Numbered from the stretch's first letter, positions 1-8,494 are shown. The stretch: DNA of 64,000 nt from Microbacterium oleivorans NBRC 103075 (GCF_001552475.1 NZ_BCRG01000003.1:62001-126000), one strand, 5' to 3'. Program-made: numbers and translations. The notes: a model not told the origin generated them from the letters alone.

Positions 1-1
1 G

Positions 2-877
2 CCGCGCGACTTCGCCCTCGACGGGCAGCGGTGCCGCGTCCACGTCTACGACGTCGTGACCGGCTCCGACCGAGTCGTCTTCGAGACCGACGAAGTCCTG
101 CTCGAGGCGCCGAACTGGGCGCCGGAGGGTCTGCTGCTGAACGGCGGCGGGGTGCTGTGGCTACTCGATCCGGATTCGTCGGGGGAGGACTTCGTCGAGG
201 TGCCGTTCACTGGCATCCCGCCGATCAACAATGATCACGTGCTCGTGCCGAAGTCGGGCGACATCCTGCTGTCGGCGAACGACGGGCAGATCTACCGCGC
301 GCCGCGGACCGGCGGTGAGGGAACGCGGATCACCGATCCGGCCGATCCGTTCATGCACTTCCTGCACGGGGTGAGCCCGGATGGGGCGTGGATCGCGTAC
401 ACGGCGCTGTCGATCGAGGACGGCGAGGTGCTGTCAGCGGACCTCCGGACGGCGCGGATCGACGGGTCGGAGGACGTCCCGTTGACGACGGGTGAGGTCG
501 CAGACGGGAGTGAGTGGTCGCCGGGTGGGTCGTGGATCTACCTGAACACCGAGCAGTTCTCCGAGACGCCCGGGCACGCGCAGATCGCGCGGATGCGACG
601 GGACCGTTCGGGTCTCGAGCAGCTGACGTTCGACGACCGGGTGAACTGGTTTCCGCACCCGTCGCCGACGGGCCGCGACGCGGTCTACATCAGCTTCCCG
701 CCCGGGACGAACGGCCACCCGGCGGATGTCGAGGTCGAGCTGCGGCTCGTCCGGGGTGGGCACTGGCGGCATCCCGAAACCGTCGCGACGGTGTTCGGCG
801 GGCAGGGCACGATCAACGTGAACAGCTGGACGTCCGACGGGTCGCGGTTCGCGTACGTCGACTATCCGGTGGGCTGA
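2..877 (+). CDS. TolB-like beta-propeller protein, 5' truncated by window edge
   Basis: The frame is open from the first bases, so the N-terminus lies outside the window. The visible part shows repeated TolB/WD40-like blades, with motifs such as SPDGAWIAYT, WSPGGSWIYLNT and WTSDGSRFAYVDY that recur in the TolB_N/PD40 repeats (known family). A phrase near the end, RDRSGLEQLT, is also typical. Such soluble propellers are often secreted or periplasm-facing scaffolds or are used for enzyme-associated sensing; no catalytic residues are visible, so a specific role is not assigned. It is followed by a 95-base gap and an unrelated membrane protein on the same strand. The family call is good; the function is unknown. 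Confidence 0.75.
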   Translation, partial: PRDFALDGQRCRVHVYDVVTGSDRVVFETDEVLLEAPNWAPEGLLLNGGGVLWLLDPDSSGEDFVEVPFTGIPPINNDHVLVPKSGDILLSANDGQIYRAPRTGGEGTRITDPADPFMHFLHGVSPDGAWIAYTALSIEDGEVLSADLRTARIDGSEDVPLTTGEVADGSEWSPGGSWIYLNTEQFSETPGHAQIARMRRDRSGLEQLTFDDRVNWFPHPSPTGRDAVYISFPPGTNGHPADVEVELRLVRGGHWRHPETVATVFGGQGTINVNSWTSDGSRFAYVDYPVG

Positions 878-972
878 GTCGGCGTCAGCAGTGGCTCGGC
901 TCGGGAGTCATTGACGTGGACAACCGGCGGGTGTAATCATTCCTCAGACGCAATCTTTGGGGAGATGAGCGG

Positions 973-1473
973 ATGACTGCATACGCGGTGGGGCAGCGAG
1001 CGGTACGGACCGACTTCTCGGTGCTCGACAACAACGAGAATGCCGTGGCGAAGTCGCTCGGCGTGATTACGGAGTTGATACCGGCTGAGGCGATCGCCGC
1101 GTTCCTCGCCCTGCGGTCGGCGATCGCTGCGCTGGGGCCGGAGAACGATGCGGTGCGGGTTCAGCTGGACGTGTGGGTCGCGATGGGGGTGGCTGCGCTC
1201 GTCACTATCGCGTTCGCGTTCATCGGCGCGGCGTCCGACCTGCGCAACGCGACGGATACGCAGAGGCCGAAGAAGATCGCCAAGGTCCTCGCTCATGGGA
1301 TCGGGTTGTCGCTGCTGTTCGTCGTGTACGTCGCCGCGCTTCCTGCCAACCCCCTGCAGGCCCTCTACGGGATCGACCCGGCATGGGGCGGCCTGGTGGC
1401 GGTCGTGATCACGATCGTCTGGGGCGTCATCAAAGCGGCGATCGAGGCCGCGCGGCCGCCCGCGGGCGCCTAG
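973..1473 (+). CDS. Hypothetical three-helix membrane protein
   Basis: This 166-residue protein has an N-terminal cytosolic-looking stretch and three hydrophobic segments at about residues 60-85, 100-120 and 135-155, so it is probably an inner-membrane protein. I do not recognise a named family. ATG is used as start, about 95 bases after the TolB-like gene. Its TAG stop shares the palindrome CTAG (1470-1473) with the stop of the convergent SGNH hydrolase gene, so the two coding regions end on the same four bases. There is no room for a separate terminator between them. Confidence 0.7.
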   Translation: MTAYAVGQRAVRTDFSVLDNNENAVAKSLGVITELIPAEAIAAFLALRSAIAALGPENDAVRVQLDVWVAMGVAALVTIAFAFIGAASDLRNATDTQRPKKIAKVLAHGIGLSLLFVVYVAALPANPLQALYGIDPAWGGLVAVVITIVWGVIKAAIEAARPPAGA

Positions 1474-2600
1474 ACGGAAACGAGCGCCATCGCCGCGAAG
1501 CGCTCGCCGATGAGGCGGTGCGCCTCGGGGCTCGGGTGGAGCCGGTCGGGGAGTGGGTGGGCGGCGGCATCCGCTTCGCCGTAGAGGGCGAGGCCGTCGA
1601 CGAGGTGCAGGTTCGGATCGTCGCGGTGCGCGTGGACATCGGCGAGGGCGTCGCGGATGACCTCGAGGGTGAGGCGTCCGCCGGCAGTGTCGCCGGGGGT
1701 TCCCGCGGCACCGAACAGCAGTGTGCCGGTGGCGAAGGACTCGGGGTCGATGGTTCCGGGGCCGGGGGTGTTCTCGTGGATGCCGCACCAGATCGGCGTG
1801 ATGAGGTGACGTGGCGTGTCGGGGTGGCCGTCGCGGATTGTGTCGAGAAAGCCGTGGACGGCGGGGACGAACGCGCGCAGCCGCATCGCGTCGGCGTTCA
1901 CGACGTTGATGCCGAGCGCGACGCTGATGACGTCGGCGGGGGTGTCGCGGATGACGCGCGCCACGAACGGGTCGACCTGGGCGCTGCCGCCGACGCCGAG
2001 GTTGCGGAGGTCGAGCCCGGCGCGGCGGGCGGCGAGCGAGACCCACGTCGAGCTCGGCTGCGTCGCGTTCGAGCCCTGGCTGATCGAGCTGCCGTGGTGC
2101 ACCCAGCGCGGACGCGCGGTCGTGTCAGCGGACGCGGGGGCGTCGGCGCGCAGCGCGATGAGCTCGATCGTCTCGTTGTGCGGCAGCCAGAGTTCGACCA
2201 GCTTGTCGCGCGGGTCGAGTCCATCCACGGCGATGCGCTGGGCGGGTCCTTCGACAAGCTGACGGATGCCGGTGGCCGGATCGGTGTCGAGGGTGTCGCC
2301 GCCGTCGAGCTCGACGCTGTCGTGCAGGGCGCCGTCGATGCGGATGTCGACGCGCCCGCGCGGGCGGCTGAGTCCGCGGAGCGTGGCGCGCGTCGCACGG
2401 AGGTCGAGGTCGAGGCGGGACGCCGCGGTCCGAACCGCGATGCGCGCGCCGGCGGGCTGCGCCTCGACGCCGAGGAGCTGCGGCTCGGGGTACTGGGTGC
2501 GGACCCACGCGGGCAGGCGGTGCAGTCGCAGGCCGCGGTCGGTGGGTTCGAGTTCGGCGAGTCCGCGGACGGTCGTGGTGTCGAGGGTGATGTCGATCAT
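1470..2600 (-). CDS. SGNH/GDSL-family hydrolase
   Basis: A 376-residue protein with an N-terminal beta-rich region (about residues 1-160) followed by an SGNH hydrolase domain. The visible blocks are HHGSSISQG with the nucleophile serine (block I), NLGVGGSAQ (block II glycine), LGIN (block III asparagine) and DRLHPSPEAH carrying the Asp/His of block V. The family acts as esterase, lipase or acetyl-esterase on acylated carbohydrates or lipids; the substrate here is unknown. No signal peptide is visible, so it is probably cytosolic. The start overlaps the stop of the TetR gene by four bases, showing translational coupling and joint control by that repressor. Confidence 0.88.
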   Translation of the reverse strand: MIDITLDTTTVRGLAELEPTDRGLRLHRLPAWVRTQYPEPQLLGVEAQPAGARIAVRTAASRLDLDLRATRATLRGLSRPRGRVDIRIDGALHDSVELDGGDTLDTDPATGIRQLVEGPAQRIAVDGLDPRDKLVELWLPHNETIELIALRADAPASADTTARPRWVHHGSSISQGSNATQPSSTWVSLAARRAGLDLRNLGVGGSAQVDPFVARVIRDTPADVISVALGINVVNADAMRLRAFVPAVHGFLDTIRDGHPDTPRHLITPIWCGIHENTPGPGTIDPESFATGTLLFGAAGTPGDTAGGRLTLEVIRDALADVHAHRDDPNLHLVDGLALYGEADAAAHPLPDRLHPSPEAHRLIGERFAAMALVSV

Positions 2601-3154
2601 GCGGGGTCCTTCGGCGTCCAGGTTTGGAGGGCGCGGTCGAGGGCGTCGAGCGCGCGGTGCCAGGAGGTGTCGATGGTCTCGTCGCGGTGCGCGAACGACG
2701 AGGCGGATTCGAGGGCGAGGTAACCGGCGATGGTGGCGCTCGCGAAGCGCACCGCGTGCACGGTCTCGCTCGCAGGCAGGGCGTAGTCGGCGAGCGAGCC
2801 GACGACGAGCGCCGAGATGCGGGATGCCGCCGGCCCGGTGATCTCGTTGCGTTCGACCGGCTGCGAGATCATCGCCCAGCGCGCCGGGCGCGCGGCGGCG
2901 TAGGCGCGCTGCGCGTTCGCCAGCTCGCGCAGGGTGGGCGCGTCGCCGATGGTGTCGGCGAGCTCGTGGAAGACGGCGGCCTGCACGGCGCCGCGGAGCG
3001 CGGCGAGGTCGCGGACGTGGGCGTAAAGACTGGCGGTCTGTACGCCGACGCGGCGCGCGAGTGCCGACATCGAGAGCGCGTCGGGGCCGTCGGTGTCGAC
3101 GAGGTCGAGTGCCGCCCGGGTGAGGGCGTCGGGGGAGAGGTTCGCGCGGGGCAC
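2597..3154 (-). CDS. TetR/AcrR-family repressor
   Basis: A 185-residue regulator with a GTG start. The N-terminal helix-turn-helix (about residues 10-55) reads ALSMSALARRVGVQTASLYAHVRD, interrupted nowhere, which is the classical TetR recognition motif; the C-terminal half looks like the WHG-type ligand domain. It forms an operon with the SGNH hydrolase, overlapping its start. A 19-bp interrupted palindrome directly upstream (3163-3181) is a likely autoregulatory operator that would also cover the promoter of the divergent DUF2716 gene. A truncated second copy of its 5' half occurs at 3778-3905. The ligand is unknown. Confidence 0.9.
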   Translation of the reverse strand: MPRANLSPDALTRAALDLVDTDGPDALSMSALARRVGVQTASLYAHVRDLAALRGAVQAAVFHELADTIGDAPTLRELANAQRAYAAARPARWAMISQPVERNEITGPAASRISALVVGSLADYALPASETVHAVRFASATIAGYLALESASSFAHRDETIDTSWHRALDALDRALQTWTPKDPA

Positions 3155-3162
3155 GAAGAGTT

Positions 3163-3181
3163 AACCTACACCCTTTAGGTT
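3163..3181. promoter_or_regulatory. Palindromic operator for the TetR repressor
   Basis: AACCTA, a 7-base spacer and TAGGTT form a perfect interrupted palindrome (AACCTACACCCTTTAGGTT) lying 9 bases upstream of the TetR GTG start and 16 bases upstream of the DUF2716 start. Size, symmetry and place fit a TetR-family operator controlling both divergent genes; binding is inferred. Confidence 0.65.
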
Positions 3182-3196
3182 TCTAGTCGATAGCGT

Positions 3197-3730
3197 GTGA
3201 AGGTGATCGGTGCATGGGAACCTCTGACGGACGACGAGAACGATCGCGCGTGGGACGAGTTCGACGCGCGATTCCGTTTCGTCCCAACAGGCGGCGAGGC
3301 GCGACCCGCAATCGAAGACCCGGATCCGTCAATCACCTTCGATCTCGAGCCGCTCCGCGCAGCGGGAGCTCCCGGACTTTTTCGCGCCTCCTGGGACTCG
3401 GTGGAAGCGAGCGCGCGACGTGCCTTCCTTAGCGCCTTCGGGGATGACGTCGCGTTGCTGGTCCTGGACTGGAACCACAATGGCTACCGGCTACGCCCTG
3501 CCGAAGATGTTCCACCCCCGATCGCTCCGGACGGGTTTCCCCTGCTGCCCTCCGTCCTTCCCGATGGGGACTATTACATCCACGCGACCCCCGATCTCAA
3601 GGAAGGCACCTTCGCTCATCCGTGGGAGCCCTCGTTGTGTGTGTTCGGCCCGCAGATGGTCCGCATGCTCGGGGCGGAGCTGAGGACGTGGTTGCCTGTC
3701 CTTCGCGAGCGCGGCGCACAGGCGGCTTGA
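3197..3730 (+). CDS. DUF2716-type protein
   Basis: A 177-residue soluble protein using GTG as start. Its features match what I recall of DUF2716: an N-terminal W-x-F-x-x-RF segment, LVLDWNHNGYRLRP in the middle, then LPDGDYYIH and GTFAHPWEPSLCVFG. The function of the family is not known. It lies between the intact TetR gene and a TetR remnant on the opposite strand, an arrangement suggesting that it arrived with a duplication (see findings). The TetR operator overlaps its upstream region, so it may be repressed by the neighbour. Confidence 0.65.
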   Translation: MKVIGAWEPLTDDENDRAWDEFDARFRFVPTGGEARPAIEDPDPSITFDLEPLRAAGAPGLFRASWDSVEASARRAFLSAFGDDVALLVLDWNHNGYRLRPAEDVPPPIAPDGFPLLPSVLPDGDYYIHATPDLKEGTFAHPWEPSLCVFGPQMVRMLGAELRTWLPVLRERGAQAA

Positions 3731-3777
3731 TACAACGGCGCTGAGGCTGGCTGATCGCGCGTGCAGCAGTCAGGGCC

Positions 3778-3905
3778 ACGGCGGCCTGCACGGCACGCCG
3801 ACGCGGCGCGCGAGCGCCGACATCGAGAGAGCATCGGGCCCGTCGGTGTCGACGAGGTCGAGTGCCGCCCGGGCGAGGGCGTCGGGGGAGAAGTGTGCGC
3901 GGCAA
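3778..3905 (-). pseudogene. Remnant of the TetR gene (5' half, internally deleted)
   Basis: This stretch is a clear partial copy of the TetR gene at 2597-3154, in the same orientation. The block 3796-3896 matches about 3038-3140 with only scattered differences and encodes FSPDALARAALDLVDTDGPD and ALSMSALARRVGV. Downstream of this the copy jumps to ACGGCGGCCTGCACGGC, found at about 2973-2989 in the intact gene, so about 50 bases are deleted, and the rest of the gene is absent. It cannot encode a working repressor. Confidence 0.85.
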
Positions 3906-3924
3906 TCCGACCTAGGGTGGACTC

Positions 3925-4341
3925 GTGGCAGCAGGATCCGTGACGCGGTTCGTCTTCGCCGGCCTGATCGGCGCGGCAACGGGCGTGGTTCTCGCCGCTG
4001 TGACGGTTGTGAGCGTCTATTGGCCTGAGGCGACCCCGTGGGGAGTGATGCTCTATGGCGCCCCCTACGGCGCGGGGATCGGCGCGACGGTGGGCTTCGT
4101 CGTGTGGATGCTCACGCGACAGGCCGTCAAGGTCGGCGACCGACTCGGCTCCCGTCGGTCGGGTGCGTTCGTCGCCGCTGTCGTGGCCGCGGCGGGCTGT
4201 GCGACGCTCGGCTACGTCACGTTGGAGGCGGGCGTTACCGCCGTGGCCATCTGGACCGCGGTGGCTGTCGCGGTGGTGGCGGCGAGTGGTTCCCTCGTTG
4301 AGTCTTCGATCCGCATTCGCGAGGGCTGTAGCGCGTCGTAA
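3925..4341 (+). CDS. Hypothetical small membrane protein (four helices)
   Basis: A 138-residue, strongly hydrophobic protein starting with GTG. Hydrophobic segments at about residues 10-30, 43-65, 85-102 and 105-125 suggest four membrane spans. No family is recognised. It begins 19 bases past the TetR remnant and stands alone; the next genes are on the other strand. Coding is supported by codon position-3 GC bias and the regular helix pattern. Confidence 0.6.
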   Translation: MAAGSVTRFVFAGLIGAATGVVLAAVTVVSVYWPEATPWGVMLYGAPYGAGIGATVGFVVWMLTRQAVKVGDRLGSRRSGAFVAAVVAAAGCATLGYVTLEAGVTAVAIWTAVAVAVVAASGSLVESSIRIREGCSAS

Positions 4342-4371
4342 ACCTGCGGCGTGAAGATCGTGACCGATCGC

Positions 4372-4659
4372 TCAGCTCAGCCCGTACTTCCGTAACCCCT
4401 CGAGCAGTGCGCGGAACTCGCGGATGCCGTCGGGCGTCGCGCGGACGATGGTGTGGGCGACGCGGCCGGTGCGTTCCTTCCTGACTTGCACGAGTCCGCG
4501 GTCGGCGAGGAAGCCGACGCTCCGCGAGATGTCGGGGATGCTCAGCTCGGTGAACTCGACGAGCGCCGGGTAGTCGGCTTCTTCGACCTGGCAGAGGAAG
4601 CCGAGCACCTTGAACCGGGGGACGACGAGGAGTTCCCGTTCGTTGACCTCCGGCCTCAC
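4372..4659 (-). CDS. Winged-helix transcriptional regulator (HTH_34/MarR-like)
   Basis: A 95-residue DNA-binding protein. I chose the GTG at 4659 because it overlaps the stop of the upstream membrane-protein gene as GTGA; longer readings give Arg/His-rich antisense-like sequence. The body FKVLGFLCQVEEADYPALVE, then LSIPDISRSVGFLADRGLVQ and RATPDGIREFRALLEGL, is the compact winged helix typical of small actinobacterial regulators of the HTH_34 type. It probably represses its own operon through the palindrome at 5088-5101. These proteins are commonly paired with a small membrane protein, as here. Confidence 0.85.
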   Translation of the reverse strand: MRPEVNERELLVVPRFKVLGFLCQVEEADYPALVEFTELSIPDISRSVGFLADRGLVQVRKERTGRVAHTIVRATPDGIREFRALLEGLRKYGLS

Positions 4660-5054
4660 CGACGCATGCCTCGCATGAGAGCGACGAGGATTGCGAACAG
4701 GGCGACCGGCACTGCCGGCGCGAGCCAGGTGACAGCGGCCGGATGCGGCGCGAACTGGAAGAGGTTCCAGCCCGTCACGATCGTGATGACGGCGACGAAC
4801 ACGGCGGCGGGTTGGGTGATGCGGGACAGGCGCGGCTGATTCCGCCGCCCGGTGCGCAGGGCCGTGAAGGTGACCGTGACGAGTGCCGCGAAGGCGACGA
4901 GGATGAGTGCCGTGGCCGATCCTGTGGCGGCGCCGACCCCGCCGAGGTAGGCGACGAGCGGCATCCCGATCAGCAGGGTGAGGTCGGATGCCGACCAGCG
5001 CCACCGGGGCGCTGCGGGGATGTCGGCGGGTGTCGCGTAGCGGTGATCGTCCAT
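4656..5054 (-). CDS. Hypothetical membrane protein co-transcribed with the winged-helix regulator
   Basis: A 132-residue protein with four predicted hydrophobic segments (about residues 21-40, 45-62, 75-95 and 102-122). The start at 5054 is preceded by GGAGGA at a good distance; an ATG 33 bases upstream lacks such a site. Its stop overlaps the regulator start by four bases, so the two are translated as a unit. The order, membrane protein first and regulator second, suggests a sensor-like or self-regulated module. Function unknown. Confidence 0.75.
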   Translation of the reverse strand: MDDHRYATPADIPAAPRWRWSASDLTLLIGMPLVAYLGGVGAATGSATALILVAFAALVTVTFTALRTGRRNQPRLSRITQPAAVFVAVITIVTGWNLFQFAPHPAAVTWLAPAVPVALFAILVALMRGMRR

Positions 5055-5087
5055 GGTTCCTCCTTCCCTTCCACGGTAGGAAGTCAC

Positions 5088-5101
5088 TTGCAGATGTGCA
5101 A
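5088..5101. promoter_or_regulatory. Candidate operator TTGCA-N4-TGCAA
   Basis: TTGCAGATGTGCAA is a perfect 5-bp inverted repeat with a 4-base spacer, 34 bases upstream of the start of the membrane protein/winged-helix operon. Small winged-helix regulators of this type are often found next to TTGCA/TGCAA half-sites (inference from family habit), so this is a good candidate for autoregulation. Confidence 0.55.
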
Positions 5102-5301
5102 ATAGGCGACGGATCGACGCGTGACGGAATCAGCGCGCGAAGAACATCCGGGATGCCGCGCCTGTCACAGCGACCTCGTCCACCGGGTGGGTGTGGGCGG
5201 GCGCCGGCCTACTGGCGGTTCTGACGGCCGGTGTCGGCCTGGCAGTCCGCCGCCAACGTTCACCGGGAACAGGCCTCACGCGCTGAGCGGAACCGCGCCG
5301 G

Positions 5302-5958
5302 TCAGGTGGTGCCCGGCTTCCACGGGAACGGGTTGAAGATGAAGTTGGTCTCGAGGGTGAAATCGCCCTGCCGCATGCCGCTGTAGACGAGGTTGTACAA
5401 GTCCTGCGGCGGCGTGCCTACGTAGTTGTTGGGGAATGCCTCGGACAGGTATGCGTCGCGGACGACATCGAGGTAGCCGGCCGCGGCATCCTCGTCACCC
5501 CGGTCGAACGCGGCCTTCGCGGCCTGCACGTTCGCGAACTCGAAGTACGCCCAGATCCGGTTGGCCGTCGTGACCTCAGCCCAGTTCGGTCCGTCTTCGG
5601 GGCGGTCGTAGTAGCCGGGGTCGGCGGGGAAGGAGTACCCCTGGGGGAGCGGGAAGGGGAATGCCGTCGCCGCATCACGGTAGTACTCGAGGATGCCGTC
5701 GAGGTCGCGGTGCAGCATGTGGTGTGGGTTCGCCTGCATATAGGTGTGGGCGTATTCCTGAGGCGACACCGGCTCGGACGGCAGACCCTCCCAGCCGGAG
5801 AGGTTCGAGGTGGATGCGCCGCTCATGTCAGCGGGCTGCGCCGCTGCAGGGGACTTCTCGCTCGTCGCGGTGATCTCCATGGCGGTGCACCCACTGAGCG
5901 CACCGCTGAGTAGAAGCGCCGTCGCGGCGAGGGCGGTGGTCGTCGAGGCACGGCGCAT
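5302..5958 (-). CDS. Putative lipoprotein of unknown function
   Basis: A 218-residue protein. The N-terminus MRRASTTTALAATALLLSG leads into a lipobox LSGC, so the mature protein should start at a lipidated cysteine near residue 27 and sit on the outer face of the membrane. The mature part is rich in aromatic residues (YAHTYMQANPHHMLHRDL and YYDRPEDGPNWAEV) without recognised motifs. An in-frame extension to 6144 was rejected because it would bury the signal peptide. It faces away from the next gene, with 84 bases between the two starts. About 250 bases between it and the upstream-lying regulator operon hold no gene. Confidence 0.75.
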   Translation of the reverse strand: MRRASTTTALAATALLLSGALSGCTAMEITATSEKSPAAAQPADMSGASTSNLSGWEGLPSEPVSPQEYAHTYMQANPHHMLHRDLDGILEYYRDAATAFPFPLPQGYSFPADPGYYDRPEDGPNWAEVTTANRIWAYFEFANVQAAKAAFDRGDEDAAAGYLDVVRDAYLSEAFPNNYVGTPPQDLYNLVYSGMRQGDFTLETNFIFNPFPWKPGTT

Positions 5959-6042
5959 GGGGTGAGTTTCGCAGAGGAGCCGAGCCAGCGCTACGCCCGA
6001 TGAGATGAAAAGACGACCCGGCCCGCATGCGAGCATGGCCGC

Positions 6043-7026
6043 ATGAACGAGGACGACGACTTCCCGCGGCTGCACGGCCAAGCGATCGACCCCGCGGTTC
6101 TGGCCGAAGAAGGTGAGCCCTTCGACGACCTTGTCGCGCGGCACGGAGGTGATCCGATTCCGGTTCCGCAGCCAAACGGCTGGCGGGTGCTGAGGCAGCG
6201 CGGTGACGCGGTGGAGATCGGGGCGCCGATCGACGCCGACCGGCGGCTGTGGCAGCTAGCGTCGGTGCGCCCGGGGGAGGAGGTCTGGCTGATCGAGAAG
6301 CCCGAGCCCCTGCGCGCGAGCTACGCGGAACGCCGTCGTGGACTGACCCTGCGGTGGCCGGCCGTGGTGCGGCGAGACGCGGGACCGGACGGCTTCGCGA
6401 TCGACATCGTGAACACCGGTGAGGTCCGGTGGGAGCCGGAGGGTGATTCGTTCGACGTGGTCGGCACGGTGGCGGCGGTGGGCGATGCGTCGATCTACAT
6501 CGGCTGGGCGACGATGGGAGGCGTGCGCGGCGTGCCGCTCGAGCCGGGTGAGTATGCGCGCGTGCCGGTGCGCATCGAGGAGTCCGCCTGGGCAAGGCTG
6601 GCACCCGGCGAGCATGAACTGCACGCGCTGCTGGTGCCGTTGACGGTGAAGAGCGAGCCGCTACGGATCGACGTCGCCCCGCAGACGATCCGCAGCGCTC
6701 AAATGTCGAACCGCTCGCGGGACACTGGGCGGCACCGGCGGGCGATGGAGGACGATCTTCGTCGACAGCGGGCGATCCAGGATGCCGCACCCCGCCTCGC
6801 CGACATCGTCGCCGCCATCCGCGCGCCGCAGACAGAAGAAGACGCGGTCTCGGCGATCGCGAACGTGCTCGGCGTGGACTCGGTCGCAGCTGAGGCGGTT
6901 TTCGAGGCATCCCTCAGCGACCTGCATCCTTCGTCGGCGGAGCGCCGGCGGGAGCGGATCGCGCACACCGAGCGGAGTCTCGAACGTGAGAGCTCCCGCG
7001 AGGTCCGCCGCACGGGGGAGGCGTGA
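6043..7026 (+). CDS. Hypothetical 327-residue soluble protein
   Basis: A long, well-supported reading frame with no signal peptide or membrane segment. Residues 20-200 look beta-rich, with DGFAIDIVNTGEVRWEPEGD resembling an Ig-like or immunoglobulin-fold segment; residues 215-327 are helical and charged, with AVSAIANVLGVDSVAAEAVF followed by an Arg/Glu-rich tail likely to form a coiled coil. I recognise no family. It is followed after 46 bases by a small membrane protein on the same strand and may share a transcript with it. Confidence 0.7.
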   Translation: MNEDDDFPRLHGQAIDPAVLAEEGEPFDDLVARHGGDPIPVPQPNGWRVLRQRGDAVEIGAPIDADRRLWQLASVRPGEEVWLIEKPEPLRASYAERRRGLTLRWPAVVRRDAGPDGFAIDIVNTGEVRWEPEGDSFDVVGTVAAVGDASIYIGWATMGGVRGVPLEPGEYARVPVRIEESAWARLAPGEHELHALLVPLTVKSEPLRIDVAPQTIRSAQMSNRSRDTGRHRRAMEDDLRRQRAIQDAAPRLADIVAAIRAPQTEEDAVSAIANVLGVDSVAAEAVFEASLSDLHPSSAERRRERIAHTERSLERESSREVRRTGEA

Positions 7027-7072
7027 TGTCGTGCCCGCGGCTTAGCGTCGAGTCACGAGGAAGGAGCACGTG

Positions 7073-7315
7073 ATGACCGAGCAGAAGAAAGAGACCCCGG
7101 TCGCGGTCTGGTATTTCATCGGGGCGACCTTCGCCGGCGCCCTGCCGAACGTGTTGTTCCGCGACCTGGATGTCTGGGTCCGCGTGCTGTTCGTCGTCGT
7201 AGCGGTGTTGCTGCTCTTCGCCGGGTTCGTGCAGTTGCGGCGGGAGACCGGGTGGGGCAAGAAGCCGACCGGTGAGTACCCGCCCTCACCCCCGGGGCCG
7301 CCGAACGACGCCTGA
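7073..7315 (+). CDS. Small membrane protein with two hydrophobic segments
   Basis: An 80-residue protein. ATG at 7073 is preferred over the GTG three bases earlier because AGGAAGGAG lies at a suitable distance. Hydrophobic stretches at about residues 10-28 and 34-53 suggest two membrane spans, followed by a short proline-rich cytoplasmic tail (EYPPSPPGPP). No family recognised. It lies convergent to the CPBP protease gene, 9 bases stop to stop. Confidence 0.7.
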   Translation: MTEQKKETPVAVWYFIGATFAGALPNVLFRDLDVWVRVLFVVVAVLLLFAGFVQLRRETGWGKKPTGEYPPSPPGPPNDA

Positions 7316-7324
7316 GCGCGTCCG

Positions 7325-8296
7325 TCAGGCGCCGGTCTGCGGGAGGCGTGACTTCTTGAACTGGCCGAGGGCCAGCAGCAGGAGGATGATGCTGGCGCAG
7401 GCGAGCCAGCCGGGCCAGCTCAGCGGGGATGCCGCGAGCGGCTGCAGGTCGGGCGTCGACACCAGGAACGCGAATCCCGCGGCGGCGTTGAACGCGCCGT
7501 GGCCGAGGACAGCGGGCCACACGTTGCCAGATCGCAGGCGCAGCCAGCCGAGGAGGATGCCGAAGCTGAGGCATCCCATCGCCATCAGGCCGACCCCGAA
7601 GAGGTTGGGCTCGGCGAAGTTGTAGCCGAGCAGGATGATCGGCGCGTGCCAGAGGCCCCAGATCACGCCGCTGATGAGCAGCGCCGGCCAGGTGCCGAGG
7701 GGGCGGAGTGCGGAGAGCAGCCAGCCGCGCCAGCCGAGCTCTTCGCCGAACGCCAGGAACGAGTTGATCACGGCGCCGACCGGGATGAAGGCGAGCTGGG
7801 TGATGACGAGCGCCGCCACCGGGATCTCGATGTCCGGCGTGCCGGCCGCCTCGAGTTGAGCGTCGATGGCCGCGGCGAAGCCCGAGAAATTCACGAGGTC
7901 GAGCTGCAGCGCGCCGGTCGCAGCGGCGATGAACGTGGCGAGCACCGGCACCACGACAGCGATGGCGAGTCCGATGCCGAGCAAACCGAAGAAGCGGCCG
8001 AGGGGCTTGATCGGGACGAGGGCGAGCAGGCGCCAGGCCCGCCGTCCGGCGGTGCGTCGCAAGAACAGGGTGACGATGAGCGCGGCGACCGCCGGCGTGA
8101 ACATCATCACCGGCAGGAGCAGCGGTGCGATGGGGGTGGCGAGGCCGTCACCCGTCCAGAGGGGGAGCGTGACGAGCCAGGCGAGTCCGCACGCGATGAC
8201 GGTGAACGCGATGACCGCGATCCACGGGACGGTCGTGGTTCCGCGGGTGCCCGGAGTGGTGGGGGCGGATGCCGCGGGTGTGGGGTCCGTGCTCAT
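7325..8296 (-). CDS. CPBP-family intramembrane glutamic endopeptidase
   Basis: A 323-residue polytopic membrane protein of the CPBP (Abi, CAAX-protease-like) family. The diagnostic motifs are EELGWRGWLLSAL (paired glutamates and arginine), GVIWGLWHAP (first histidine) and VLGHGAFNAAAG (second histidine); these residues form the active site in Rce1-type enzymes. About eight hydrophobic segments surround them. In bacteria such proteins are tied to bacteriocin immunity or processing of prenylated/secreted peptides; no partner peptide gene is visible here. An AGGAGG precedes the start at a slightly long distance. Confidence 0.88.
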   Translation of the reverse strand: MSTDPTPAASAPTTPGTRGTTTVPWIAVIAFTVIACGLAWLVTLPLWTGDGLATPIAPLLLPVMMFTPAVAALIVTLFLRRTAGRRAWRLLALVPIKPLGRFFGLLGIGLAIAVVVPVLATFIAAATGALQLDLVNFSGFAAAIDAQLEAAGTPDIEIPVAALVITQLAFIPVGAVINSFLAFGEELGWRGWLLSALRPLGTWPALLISGVIWGLWHAPIILLGYNFAEPNLFGVGLMAMGCLSFGILLGWLRLRSGNVWPAVLGHGAFNAAAGFAFLVSTPDLQPLAASPLSWPGWLACASIILLLLALGQFKKSRLPQTGA

Positions 8297-8494
8297 GGTG
8301 AGGTGGCCTCCTGGTGGCGAGGTGCTTCCGCCGGTGTGTTCGATGGGTGAGCGGTCCGGATTGGGTGTGCCTCCGGGCGCGTCCCCTCTCCAACGTAACG
8401 TCGATGGCCGATGCGCGGATGCAAGACGACGGCGGCTGGATAAGGTGAGCTGCTGATCCTCGTATCGGATGAGCTCTTCACAGCGGGGGATCTG

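Noticed and set aside
1173..2723. Plus-strand frame (516 codons) opposite the SGNH hydrolase
   Set aside because: Antisense to a gene with intact SGNH blocks; no domain of its own.
3770..3979. A second working TetR gene
   Set aside because: Only the 5' half remains with an internal deletion; it ends without the effector domain.
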